Positions 1-6,159 of a stretch of 17,229 nt of DNA are shown here, piece after piece. The notes under the pieces were generated by a model that was not told the DNA's origin, did not search any database, and was given only the letters and a program-made list of their open reading frames with translations. The position numbers and the translations under genes were made by a program. Source of the stretch: Actinomycetota bacterium (GTDB lineage Bacteria > Actinomycetota > Thermoleophilia > Solirubrobacterales > Thermoleophilaceae); assembly GCA_005885165.1 (NCBI GenBank), contig VAXR01000074.1, positions 1-17,229 on the forward strand, given 5' to 3'. Numbering within the stretch: position 1 is the stretch's first letter; each line of letters begins with the position of its first letter.

Positions 1-127
1 AGCGCTCCGCCGAGGCGAGCGGGGTTGTCGCGGCCAGAGCGCCCGCGGCTAGTACGCCCTCGGCCAGGAGGTCGCGTCTCGAGCGAAGCCTGCCGGGCCC
101 CCTACCGGTGTCCTGCGCCCGCGCCAT
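1..127 (-). CDS. N-terminus of a Tat-exported protein (partial)
   Basis: Reading the minus strand from the ATG at 127 gives 42 residues before the window edge, beginning MARAQDTGRG. Residues 16-21 read SRRDLL, a twin-arginine motif, followed by an Ala/Leu-rich hydrophobic stretch (about 24-37) and an ASA-type cleavage site near residue 40. This is a textbook Tat signal peptide, so the mature product should be exported folded, often with a cofactor. The mature domain lies outside the window and cannot be identified. An in-frame stop at 137-139 means ATG 127 is the first possible start. There is no Shine-Dalgarno, but a TAGCGT hexamer lies 6 nt upstream, as at other leaderless starts here. It is divergent from the M14 gene, with only 24 bp between start codons. 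Confidence 0.62.
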   Translation of the reverse strand, partial: MARAQDTGRGPGRLRSRRDLLAEGVLAAGALAATTPLASAER

Positions 128-133
128 GGCGCG

Positions 134-139
134 ACGCTA
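134..139 (-). promoter_or_regulatory. -10-like hexamer, probable leaderless start of the Tat-exported protein gene
   Basis: TAGCGT on the minus strand ends 6 nt before the ATG at 127 (spacer cgcgcc). Transcription would then begin at or next to the start codon. It sits in the 24-bp gap shared with the divergent gene at 152. Confidence 0.45.
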
Positions 140-151
140 CATGCTTAGGGC

Positions 152-922
152 GTGCTCACGCGGCGGATCGAGGCTCTGGTTCCGCTCGCGGCGGCGCTCG
201 CGCTCGCCGGCTGTGGCAGCTCGCACGCGCCGGCCCGGCACCGTGGCGTGTCCGGATCGAGGCGGTCCCGCCATGCTCCGGCGCGCGTGTCCGTGGTTCG
301 CACCACGCTTGGTCACTCGGTGCGCGGGCGCGCGATCGAGGCGGTTCACATCGACTCCGCAGGTGCGCGCCGCGCGGTGCTGGTCGTCGGCTGCGTCCAC
401 GGCAACGAGCCCGCCGGCATCGCCATCGCGCGCAGGCTCGACCGCGAGCGGCGGCCGGGGCTCGACCTCTGGGTGATCGACGATCTCAACCCGGACGGCG
501 TGGCGGCGGATACCCGCCAGAACGCCGACCGCGTCGACCTGAACCGCAACTTCCCCGAGCACTGGCGCCCGATCGGCCACCCGGGGGACCAGCAGTACTC
601 GGGACCGCACGCGCTGAGCGAGCCGGAGTCCCGCATCGCCGACGCGCTCATCGAGCGGCTCCGGCCGGCGGTCAGCATCTGGTTCCACCAGCCACTCGAC
701 GTGGTCGACCAGTCGGGTGGCGATCCGGGCGTCGAGCGCCGCTTCGCGGCCCTGTCGGGGCTGCCGCTACGCAGGCTGACGCGCTACCCGGGCAGCGCCG
801 TGGGGTGGCAGGACCAGACGCTGCCCGGCACCACCGCGTTCGTCGTCGAGCTGCCCGGAGGGCGGCTCACGCACGGCGAGATCGATCGCTACGCGCGGGC
901 GGTGGTCGCCCTCGCCGGCTGA
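152..922 (+). CDS. M14-like zinc carboxypeptidase / peptide amidase lipoprotein
   Basis: 256 residues. The first 21 form a lipoprotein signal (basic start, Ala/Leu core, lipobox LAGC at 18-21), so the enzyme is probably anchored outside the membrane. The body resembles small M14 carboxypeptidases such as the MpaA/DUF2817 types. The zinc motif HxxE is H83-G-N-E86 in a GCVHGNEPAG context, the LNRNFPEHW segment (130-138) matches the substrate-binding Asn-Arg region, H179 in WFHQ is the likely third zinc ligand, and E233 in VVELPGG the likely general base. The family hydrolyses C-terminal or gamma-linked peptide bonds, often in murein peptides; the substrate here is not known. An in-frame TAG at 146-148 leaves GTG 152 as the earliest start. 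A wall-turnover role fits the nearby GH25 lysozyme but is inference. Confidence 0.85.
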   Translation: MLTRRIEALVPLAAALALAGCGSSHAPARHRGVSGSRRSRHAPARVSVVRTTLGHSVRGRAIEAVHIDSAGARRAVLVVGCVHGNEPAGIAIARRLDRERRPGLDLWVIDDLNPDGVAADTRQNADRVDLNRNFPEHWRPIGHPGDQQYSGPHALSEPESRIADALIERLRPAVSIWFHQPLDVVDQSGGDPGVERRFAALSGLPLRRLTRYPGSAVGWQDQTLPGTTAFVVELPGGRLTHGEIDRYARAVVALAG

Positions 923-931
923 GCGGTGGGC

Positions 932-945
932 GGCGGCTTGCCGCC
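932..945 (+). terminator. Possible weak terminator hairpin after the M14 gene
   Basis: GGCGG (932-936) and CCGCC (941-945) form a perfect 5-bp stem with a CTTG loop, 10 bp after the stop at 922. Only a poor T-rich tail follows, so this is tentative. Confidence 0.3.
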
Positions 946-982
946 TTACCTTCCGCTTAGCCGGCTAGTGCAGGCTTTTTAC

Positions 983-1132
983 GTGCGCACCCCACGCCGG
1001 CGGACACCGGTTAGAACGGCCACGCTACGGCTCCTGCGGCCGCTGTTTCGCTACAGCGCGATGCGCGAGGCATACGTCCTGCGGTTGATCGGCCGCTCGT
1101 TCGGCCCGGTGCTCGTCGAGCGCCGCGACTAG
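983..1132 (+). CDS. Small basic hypothetical protein (49 aa)
   Basis: A short frame runs from GTG 983 to TAG 1130-1132 and encodes a basic peptide beginning MRTPRRRTPVRTATLRLLRP and ending FGPVLVERRD. An AGG lies 8 nt before the GTG (972-974). A longer frame opens at 926, but its extra N-terminus covers a hairpin and reads like non-coding sequence, so 983 is preferred. The segment around RPLFRYSAMREAYVLRLIG is amphipathic and resembles short actinobacterial proteins I half recognise, but no function can be named. A 6-bp-stem hairpin follows at 1135-1157. It lies between the M14 gene and the alpha/beta hydrolase, all on the plus strand. It could still be a chance frame. Confidence 0.45.
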   Translation: MRTPRRRTPVRTATLRLLRPLFRYSAMREAYVLRLIGRSFGPVLVERRD

Positions 1133-1134
1133 CT

Positions 1135-1157
1135 CGCCGGTCGGATCCAGGCCGGCG
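1135..1157 (+). terminator. Hairpin after the 49-aa ORF
   Basis: CGCCGG (1135-1140) and CCGGCG (1152-1157) are perfect inverted repeats around an 11-nt loop, starting 3 bp after the TAG of the small ORF and just before the -10-like element of the next gene. No T-tract follows. Confidence 0.35.
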
Positions 1158-1165
1158 GCCGGGGG

Positions 1166-1171
1166 TAGAGT
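1166..1171 (+). promoter_or_regulatory. -10-like hexamer, probable leaderless start of the alpha/beta hydrolase gene
   Basis: TAGAGT lies 7 nt before the GTG at 1179 (spacer cctgagg). The GAGG in the spacer touches the start codon, too close to be a normal Shine-Dalgarno, so a leaderless transcript explains the start better. Confidence 0.5.
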
Positions 1172-1178
1172 CCTGAGG

Positions 1179-2081
1179 GTGCCGGAGCAGTTCTGCCGCG
1201 TCAGCCCCGATATCGAGCTCTGCTGGGAGGATTTCGGGGAGCCCACCGATCCGCCCGTCCTCCTGATCATGGGGCTCGCGACCCAGATGATCGGCTGGCC
1301 CGAGGAGTTCTGCGAGGGGCTGGCCGGGCGCGGGTTCCGCGTGGTCCGCTTCGACAACCGCGACAGCGGGCGATCGACGCACATCAAGGGCCGCGCCCCG
1401 ACCGTCGGCCAGCTGCTGCGCCGGAGCCGCAGGGCGGCCCACTACACGCTGGCCGACATGGCTGCGGACGCGACCGGGCTCCTACGGGAGCTCGACCTCG
1501 GACCCGCGCACGTGGTGGGCGCCTCGATGGGCGGCATGATCGCCCAGACCGTGGCGGCGCGGCACCCGGAGGCGGTGCGCTCGCTCGTCTCGATCATGTC
1601 GACGACCGGCGGGCGCTTCGTGGGCCAGCCGTCGCCGTGGGTGTATCGGATCTTCCTGCGGCGCCCCGGCGAGGGCAAGGAGGCGGCTGTGGCGCGCACG
1701 CTGAATGTCTTCCGCGCGGTTGGGTCACGGGGCCTGCCGCTCGACGTCGACACGATCCGGGACATCGCGGAGCGAAGCTGGGACCGCGATCACGATCCGT
1801 TCGGACCGGGCCGCCAGCTCGCCGCGATCATCGCGTCGGGCAACCGGACCGCGGAGCTCCGGCGCATCGCGATGCCCACCACGGTGATTCACGGGACCTC
1901 TGACCGGCTGGTCGCGCCGTCGGGCGGGCGGGCGACGGCCCGTGCCATCCCCGGCGCGCGGCTCGTGACGATCGAGGGGATGGGGCACGACCTGCCGCGC
2001 CCCGCCTGGCCGCGGATCCTCGACGCGATCGAGGAGACGGCGGCCCGCGCCGACGCCCTGCGCCAGCGCGACGTCGTCTAG
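1179..2081 (+). CDS. Alpha/beta-fold hydrolase (RdmC-like esterase group)
   Basis: 300 residues, no signal peptide, so cytoplasmic. The alpha/beta-hydrolase landmarks are in order: strand and oxyanion region PPVLLIMGLATQ (25-36), the RFDNRDSGRS segment (57-66) typical of the RdmC/aclacinomycin-methylesterase-like group, nucleophile elbow GASMGG with Ser116, acid Asp242 in HGTSD, and His270 in GMGHD. A cap region lies between about 140 and 225. Such enzymes cleave carboxylic esters or related bonds; the physiological substrate cannot be read from sequence. GTG 1179 is chosen because it follows a -10-like TAGAGT by 7 nt and gives the expected family N-terminus. The gene appears to be transcribed on its own. 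Annotations as methylesterase, haloperoxidase-like or lipase-like hydrolase would be equally compatible. Confidence 0.88.
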   Translation: MPEQFCRVSPDIELCWEDFGEPTDPPVLLIMGLATQMIGWPEEFCEGLAGRGFRVVRFDNRDSGRSTHIKGRAPTVGQLLRRSRRAAHYTLADMAADATGLLRELDLGPAHVVGASMGGMIAQTVAARHPEAVRSLVSIMSTTGGRFVGQPSPWVYRIFLRRPGEGKEAAVARTLNVFRAVGSRGLPLDVDTIRDIAERSWDRDHDPFGPGRQLAAIIASGNRTAELRRIAMPTTVIHGTSDRLVAPSGGRATARAIPGARLVTIEGMGHDLPRPAWPRILDAIEETAARADALRQRDVV

Positions 2082-2084
2082 GCC

Positions 2085-2097
2085 GCCCGCCGCGGGC
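2085..2097 (+). terminator. Short GC hairpin after the hydrolase gene
   Basis: GCCCG (2085-2089) and CGGGC (2093-2097) pair around a 3-nt loop, 3 bp past the stop codon. No T-tract; weak evidence. Confidence 0.25.
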
Positions 2098-2101
2098 TGC
2101 C

Positions 2102-2176
2102 TCAGCCGACGGTTAGCGTCTTCGTCTTCGTGCGCGGCGTGCCGCCGTCCGGCCTGAAGGTCACCGCGACCGACAT
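2102..2176 (-). pseudogene. Possible C-terminal remnant of a surface-protein gene
   Basis: In the 213-bp gap between the hydrolase and the lysozyme, the minus strand reads 24 codons ending in TGA at 2102-2104. The peptide contains SVAVTFRPDGGTPRTKTKT, which looks like the last beta-strands and Thr-rich tail of a secreted Ig-like or Calx-beta-like domain. The frame is closed by TAG at 2183-2185, and the next frame upstream reads LVFDPIAAD, which could be earlier sequence displaced by a frameshift. There is no credible start or Shine-Dalgarno. I read it as a decayed gene end, but 24 codons is short enough to be chance. Otherwise the gap holds only the lysozyme upstream region. Confidence 0.22.
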
Positions 2177-2294
2177 CCGCTGCTATCGGGTCGAAGACCA
2201 AGCGTTAAGGAAGCGCCGGTCGCGGGAATGTGCGCAACTTGGGCTCTTTCATGTGTTTCGCGGGAAAGCCACGCTCTACGCCCCGAGGAGGAAG

Positions 2295-3101
2295 ATGAGA
2301 CGTCCGCTGCACGCAGGTCTCGTCGCGGTTGCCGCCGTTCTCGCCTCGACCGGAACGGCGGTTGCGGATCCCGCCCACGATTACGCCGGGTCGCGCACTC
2401 CGCGCTCCGAGCGGCATCGCGTGCCCGCGGACTCGGTGTTCAGCGCGAAGCACTACCTGACCGGTCCGGACGTCTCGAACCACAACGGCTGCGCGATCGA
2501 CTGGGCCAGGGTGGCGGCCCGGCGCGCCTTCGCGTTCATGAAGGCGACCGAGGACAACGACTTCGTCGATGTCTGCTTCGCTCAGAACTGGCGTCAGTCG
2601 AAGGCGGTCGGCCTCCCGCGCGGCGCGTACGACTTCGCGCATCCGCACGCCGATCTCACGACAGCGCGCTCGGAGGCGGCCCTCTTCATCCAGATCGTGA
2701 AGGCGTCGGGCGGCTTCTATCACGCACTGCCGCCGGTGCTCGACGTCGAGGTCAACGACGACGGGATCTCGCAGCACCAGATGCGGCGGTGGATCCGGAC
2801 CTGGATCGGCGAGATCCACGCGCACACCAAGAGGAAGACGGTGATCATCTACACCGGCAACTGGTTCTGGCAGCCGAACGTCGGCAAGTGGAAGCCGAAG
2901 GGCGCGCTGCTCTGGGCGGCGTGCTACTGCAGCACGTGGAAGGTGGCGCCGGTGGTCGGCTGGAAGAAGCCGAACTGGTGGCAGTACACCGACGGTGTCT
3001 CCGGGCCGAAGCCCCACAAGACGCCCGGCATCGGCTACAGCGACAGCTCGTTCTGGCTCGGACGCGCCAGCCAGCTCAAGGCTCTGACGCAGAAGCCCTG
3101 A
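2295..3101 (+). CDS. Secreted GH25 lysozyme (N-acetylmuramidase)
   Basis: 268 residues from ATG 2295, which follows GAGGAGG at 2285-2291. Residues 1-25 form a Sec signal peptide (MRRPLHAGLVAVAAV..., cleavage after AVA). The GH25 domain spans about 55-262: GPDVSNHNG (57-65) opens the barrel with Asp59, FMKATED (81-87) and YDFAHPHA (112-119) are conserved strands, LDVEV (149-153) carries the Asp150-x-Glu152 catalytic pair, and WWQYTDGV (228-235) is the usual late motif. The family hydrolyses the beta-1,4 bond between N-acetylmuramic acid and N-acetylglucosamine in peptidoglycan. There is no separate wall-binding repeat. A longer frame opens at 2130, but the added 55 residues are upstream sequence lacking a signal peptide. 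The gene converges with the BNR gene and its stop lies in a shared hairpin. Confidence 0.92.
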   Translation: MRRPLHAGLVAVAAVLASTGTAVADPAHDYAGSRTPRSERHRVPADSVFSAKHYLTGPDVSNHNGCAIDWARVAARRAFAFMKATEDNDFVDVCFAQNWRQSKAVGLPRGAYDFAHPHADLTTARSEAALFIQIVKASGGFYHALPPVLDVEVNDDGISQHQMRRWIRTWIGEIHAHTKRKTVIIYTGNWFWQPNVGKWKPKGALLWAACYCSTWKVAPVVGWKKPNWWQYTDGVSGPKPHKTPGIGYSDSSFWLGRASQLKALTQKP

Positions 3102-3122
3102 GCGACGCCTAGGCGCTCAGGG
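3096..3122. terminator. Perfect bidirectional hairpin covering both convergent stop codons
   Basis: CCCTGAGCG (3096-3104) and CGCTCAGGG (3114-3122) are exact reverse complements, a 9-bp stem around a 9-nt loop. The TGA of the lysozyme gene (3099-3101) is in the left arm and the TGA of the BNR gene (3117-3119, minus strand) in the right arm. No T-tract follows, so termination efficiency is uncertain. Confidence 0.6.
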
Positions 3123-4661
3123 ACGGTCGCGCTCGCCCTGCCGCGACGGGCGAGGGTGCCGGCTCTTGTGTGGACCTGCGATCCAGGCCGACCTGACGAC
3201 CAGCGTGTTCGCCTGCGTGCTCTGGGATGCGCCCGGGCACTCGCGGTCGCTCGGCGAATGACCGGCGCACGACTGCGTGTAGGCGAGCGCGATCGCTCCG
3301 GAGCGGTCGATCGCGGTGCCGAAGTCGTCGTAGAGCGTGTCGGCGAGCGAGGTCCCGTGGTCGGTGGTGGCGAGCAGGGGATCGAGCCGCCGGTACCTGA
3401 AATGCCGCCCGCCGTCGTCGGAGCGGGCGACCGTCATGTACCAGCGCTGCGGCGTGCCCGAACGCGCGGGCGGGCTCCCGTTCCACGCTACGACCACCGT
3501 GCTCCCGCGGACGGCCACGCTCGGGACCTCGGCCAGGCGCCAGCCGAGGCCGGCGTCCACCGGCTTGCGGCGCAGGCGCCACCGCCGCCCCGAGTCGGAC
3601 GAGGTCCACAGCACCACGTGGTGGGTGTCGACAACCGCCACCGCCACGTGGCCGCGGTCGTCGGCGGCCGCCGCCATGGGCCACGTCCCATCGTCGAGGG
3701 TGCCGAGGAGGTGGGCGTTCGGTAGCGGCACGTCCGTGAAGCTCGCCCCGCGGTTTGAGCTGATCGCCACCCACACGCTCTGGCGGTCGCCGGGCGAGTC
3801 GCAGGTCAGGCTCGCGAGCAGCGTGTCGCACTGCTGGTAGGCGGCGTACAGCCGCCCGCCGCCCACGGCGAGCTTCGCCATGACCTGGTTCCCGCGCGTC
3901 GCCTGGCTCGACTCGGGCTCGATCGAGGTGCTCGCCTCCGGCGCCGGTGCGGGCTGCCCCGCGACGGCGCGGTCGTACAGGGCGCAGCCGTCGTAGCGCT
4001 CGACGCGCGGGATCGACGCGATGTTCTGCGATCCGGTGAAGAGGTGGTACTCGAGGTAGAGGTCGCAGGCCCCTCGGGTGCCGAGCCATGGGCGGTCCTG
4101 GAACGGGACAAGGCCCGCCAGATCGGTCACGCGCCAGCTGCGCCCGCCGTCGCCCGACACCGCGAGCGTGCTGCTGCCCTCCCAGGCGGACACGACGTAC
4201 AGGAGCGGCGGCCGGCCCGGCCGGGCCCGGGGCGCCACCGCCACGTCGGTGTCGTATCCGCCCGGCTTGTCCTGGCCGAGCGCGCCGGCGGCGTCGCGCT
4301 GGGAGGCCTGCGACTCGATCGCCTTGAGCGGATCGGCGATCCAGCGGTAGCTGCGCCCGCCGTTGGTCGAGCGCCATACCGGCGTGTAATCGGGCGCAAA
4401 CCCCGCCTGGCTCGGGTCGAGCTCACACACGCCGTGCTGGTCGATCAGGGCGCAGTGGTTGCCAGCCACCCATACGGTCCTCCCGTCGCCGCCCAGGCTT
4501 AGGCCCGGCTCCCACGCCCAGCGGCTTCGGCGGTGCGGGTCGCGCGGCATCGCGCGCGTGACGGCCTTCGAGTGCCGCGTCCGGGCGACCGCGGGGACGT
4601 CCGGCGTAGCGGCGCATACGGCGATCGCCACGGCGGCGGCGACTCCTGCCCGGAAGCGCAC
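3117..4661 (-). CDS. Secreted Asp-box (BNR/sialidase-like) beta-propeller protein
   Basis: 514 residues. Residues 1-26 are a Sec signal peptide (MRFRAGVAAAVAIAVCAA, cleavage near AVA-RT). The mature part contains five Asp-box motifs of the S-x-D/N-x-G-x-x-W/F type: STNGGRSYRW (98-107), SGDGGRSW (169-176), SSNRGASF (301-308), SSDSGRRW (354-361) and SDDGGRHF (414-421). This pattern marks a sialidase-like beta-propeller. Asp-boxes are structural, and I do not see a convincing arginine triad or catalytic Tyr/Glu of a true exo-alpha-sialidase, so enzyme activity should not be assumed. Eight cysteines in the mature region suggest disulfides. GTG 4661 is preceded at 6 nt by TATGAG, a near match to the leaderless -10. 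It ends tail to tail with the lysozyme gene. Confidence 0.8.
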   Translation of the reverse strand: MRFRAGVAAAVAIAVCAATPDVPAVARTRHSKAVTRAMPRDPHRRSRWAWEPGLSLGGDGRTVWVAGNHCALIDQHGVCELDPSQAGFAPDYTPVWRSTNGGRSYRWIADPLKAIESQASQRDAAGALGQDKPGGYDTDVAVAPRARPGRPPLLYVVSAWEGSSTLAVSGDGGRSWRVTDLAGLVPFQDRPWLGTRGACDLYLEYHLFTGSQNIASIPRVERYDGCALYDRAVAGQPAPAPEASTSIEPESSQATRGNQVMAKLAVGGGRLYAAYQQCDTLLASLTCDSPGDRQSVWVAISSNRGASFTDVPLPNAHLLGTLDDGTWPMAAAADDRGHVAVAVVDTHHVVLWTSSDSGRRWRLRRKPVDAGLGWRLAEVPSVAVRGSTVVVAWNGSPPARSGTPQRWYMTVARSDDGGRHFRYRRLDPLLATTDHGTSLADTLYDDFGTAIDRSGAIALAYTQSCAGHSPSDRECPGASQSTQANTLVVRSAWIAGPHKSRHPRPSRQGERDRP

Positions 4662-4714
4662 GCATCCCTCATACCACCGCCGCGCCTTGGCGTGCGGCGG
4701 TCGTCGTCGGGGCT

Positions 4715-4720
4715 TAGGAT
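4715..4720 (+). promoter_or_regulatory. -10-like hexamer, probable leaderless start of the TIR-like gene
   Basis: TAGGAT lies 6 nt before ATG 4727 (spacer cgccac), and no Shine-Dalgarno is present. It shares the 65-bp divergent gap with the BNR gene, whose own near-match TATGAG sits at 4668-4673 on the other strand. Confidence 0.5.
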
Positions 4721-4726
4721 CGCCAC

Positions 4727-5383
4727 ATGGCCTTCCACCTGGAGGTCAGCCGCTCGCTGAACCGGGCTCGCTTGTTCAACCTCGACGAGGCCGGATTGAG
4801 CCGGGTGCTGGCGCCGTGGGCGCAGGGGCAGCCGGTGGAGATCGGCGAGCGCGAGTGGGATCCGGATGAGAGCGAGCTCACCGTTCTCGACGGGCCGGTG
4901 CTGGAGCCCCCCGATCTCGCGATGGGCCAAGGCTGGAACAACGCCGCCAAGGTCTCCCGCGACGTGTCGCGCGAGGTTCTGGAGCGCGCGCGGGCGGACG
5001 CGTCGCAGCCCTACGGAGTGGCCGTCATGGCCGACGAGCACGAGACGCACAGCGCGATCGAGTCGGTGCTCCACGGCCTCGGACTTCGGGCCATCGACTG
5101 GAGCACCGCGCGCGCGGGCATCCTCGATTCTCAGGCGGGCGAGTACGCGGCGGGCGCCGTCGCGGCGGTCGTCGCGGTCGAGGAGCCCACGACCGCCCTG
5201 ACCTTCGAGGTCGGGATGGCGATGGGAGCCTTCGGCGGCCGGGTGGTCGTCCTTCAGGTCGAGCCGGGCATCCTCCCGGGCGAGCTCGCGGCGACCGACC
5301 CGATCCGAATCGATCGGCCGGAGTGGCCACAGGCGCTGGCGGAGCGCCTGCGGCTTGCCGGTGTCCTCTCGACGACGACTTAG
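4727..5383 (+). CDS. Two-domain protein with TIR-like/nucleotide-binding C-terminal half
   Basis: 218 residues, no signal peptide or membrane segment. Residues 1-75 form an acidic domain I cannot name, starting MAFHLEVSRSLNRARLFNLD and including a WDPDESELTVLDGP stretch and AMGQGWNNA. Residues about 96-205 look like a Rossmann-type alpha/beta fold: strand GVAVMADEHET (97-107), helix and GLGLRAIDW (117-125), strand AAVVAVEEPTTA (146-157), then FEVGMAMGAFGGRVVVLQVE (160-179). This order matches TIR-like predicted nucleotide-binding proteins and nucleoside deoxyribosyltransferase-like folds, in which a Glu like E161 is often catalytic or substrate-binding. Function, including any NAD cleavage, is unproven. 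Its TAG (5381-5383) overlaps the stop of the stress-protein gene by 4 bp. It is probably transcribed alone from its own -10. Confidence 0.75.
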   Translation: MAFHLEVSRSLNRARLFNLDEAGLSRVLAPWAQGQPVEIGEREWDPDESELTVLDGPVLEPPDLAMGQGWNNAAKVSRDVSREVLERARADASQPYGVAVMADEHETHSAIESVLHGLGLRAIDWSTARAGILDSQAGEYAAGAVAAVVAVEEPTTALTFEVGMAMGAFGGRVVVLQVEPGILPGELAATDPIRIDRPEWPQALAERLRLAGVLSTTT

Positions 5384-5392
5384 GCCGTCGTC
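5374..5392. terminator. Hairpin with overlapping convergent stop codons in its loop
   Basis: GACGAC (5374-5379) and GTCGTC (5387-5392) form a perfect 6-bp stem around a 7-nt loop TTAGGCC. The loop holds both stops: TAG of the plus gene (5381-5383) and TAA of the minus gene (complement of 5380-5382). A symmetric terminator is plausible, though the arms also encode the C-termini. Confidence 0.45.
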
Positions 5393-6081
5393 AGCCTGGG
5401 GGACCGCCGCGGCTCGAAAGGTAGAACGACCCCGCGTGGCACCACCAGCACGGGCGAGAATGCGTTCTCGATCGCGTACTCCACGGACGCGCTGATCATC
5501 ACGCGCCCCTCCGGTGCCTCTGGACGCGAGCCCACGACAAGGAGGTCGACGGGCTCGTCGATCGAGGAGGCGATCTTCGCGCCGAGCCTCGCGGCGAGCC
5601 CCTTCGCGGTCTCCTCCGCGCTCTCGTCGCCGTCATCCGGGATCAGGCCGATCCTCTCGACCTGCACGGAGTCGCGGTCACGTAGCCCGGCGGGAGCGAG
5701 AGCGACCGCAGCGGGCGCGCCCTCCAGGAGCCGCGTCGCGGACGTGCCAGGCGAGACCCGTCCGACCGGGGTGCGGTATTCGGAGCCGAAGACGACGATG
5801 TCGGCCCGCTCCCGCTCGGCGAGCTGCCACAGACCCTCGCCGGTGGATGCGCTGAGCACCACGTGGCGCTGCACATTGCCGCCCAGGGCCTGCGCCCCCC
5901 GCTCAAGCAACGCCTGCGCCTCGCGCTCCTCGAGCCGCTCCTGCGCGTGTTCGGACTCCTTGGTGTGGCGGACGTACGCGAGGGAGACGGTCGCCCCGGC
6001 GCTCGCGAACACCCGGCCGAGAGCGAGCGCGTCGCGGTCGTTGGCGGTGTCGTCGTACGACACGATTACTTTCGGTCCCAT
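5380..6081 (-). CDS. Universal stress protein (tandem UspA-like domains)
   Basis: 233 residues from ATG 6081, placed 7 nt after AAAGGAG, a strong Shine-Dalgarno; an upstream ATG at 6132 in the same frame lacks one. The first domain (1-135) starts GPKVIVSYDDTANDRDALALG, the usual Usp opening, and carries an ATP-loop-like segment GSEYRTPVGRVSPGTSA, close to the G-2x-G-9x-G-S/T pattern of ATP-binding Usp proteins. The second half is shorter and degenerate but repeats the Usp ending (LLVVGSRPEAPEGR followed by SVEYAIENAFSPVLVVPRG). The family consists of cytoplasmic nucleotide-binding proteins induced by stress or energy limitation. The gene is divergent from a LysR gene over 90 bp with an inverted repeat between them, so LysR control is plausible. 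It ends overlapping the TIR-like gene by 4 bp. Confidence 0.85.
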   Translation of the reverse strand: MGPKVIVSYDDTANDRDALALGRVFASAGATVSLAYVRHTKESEHAQERLEEREAQALLERGAQALGGNVQRHVVLSASTGEGLWQLAERERADIVVFGSEYRTPVGRVSPGTSATRLLEGAPAAVALAPAGLRDRDSVQVERIGLIPDDGDESAEETAKGLAARLGAKIASSIDEPVDLLVVGSRPEAPEGRVMISASVEYAIENAFSPVLVVPRGVVLPFEPRRSPRLTTA

Positions 6082-6126
6082 TGTTTCTCCTTTCAACGTC
6101 TCCCCTATAGATTCGCCAAGGAGCGC

Positions 6127-6152
6127 TATCACCTCAAGTGGATCTCGTGATA
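6127..6152. promoter_or_regulatory. Candidate LysR operator: TATCAC-N14-GTGATA
   Basis: TATCAC (6127-6132) and GTGATA (6147-6152) are perfect inverted repeats with a 14-nt spacer. They end 7 nt before the -10-like TAAGCT (6160-6165) of the LysR gene, in the 90-bp region between it and the divergent stress-protein gene. LysR regulators typically bind imperfect dyads in such positions and repress themselves while controlling the neighbour. Assignment is by position and symmetry only. Confidence 0.45.
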
Positions 6153-6159
6153 CTCGGGA

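Noticed and set aside
926..982. Extended N-terminus of the small ORF starting at 926
   Set aside because: The added codons cover a hairpin that looks like the M14 terminator, and there is no ribosome-binding site; GTG 983 with an upstream AGG is better.
2130..2294. Longer start of the lysozyme gene
   Set aside because: It would add 55 residues before the signal peptide and bypass the GAGGAGG ribosome site before ATG 2295.
3117..4661. Calling the Asp-box protein a true sialidase
   Set aside because: Asp-boxes are structural and occur in many non-sialidase propellers; I could not identify the arginine triad and catalytic Tyr/Glu.
4727..6081. Calling the TIR-like gene plus stress protein an anti-phage defence system
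   Set aside because: The two genes are convergent rather than operonic, and no recognised sensor, cyclase, nuclease or other defence gene is present. Only the fold resemblance supports the idea.
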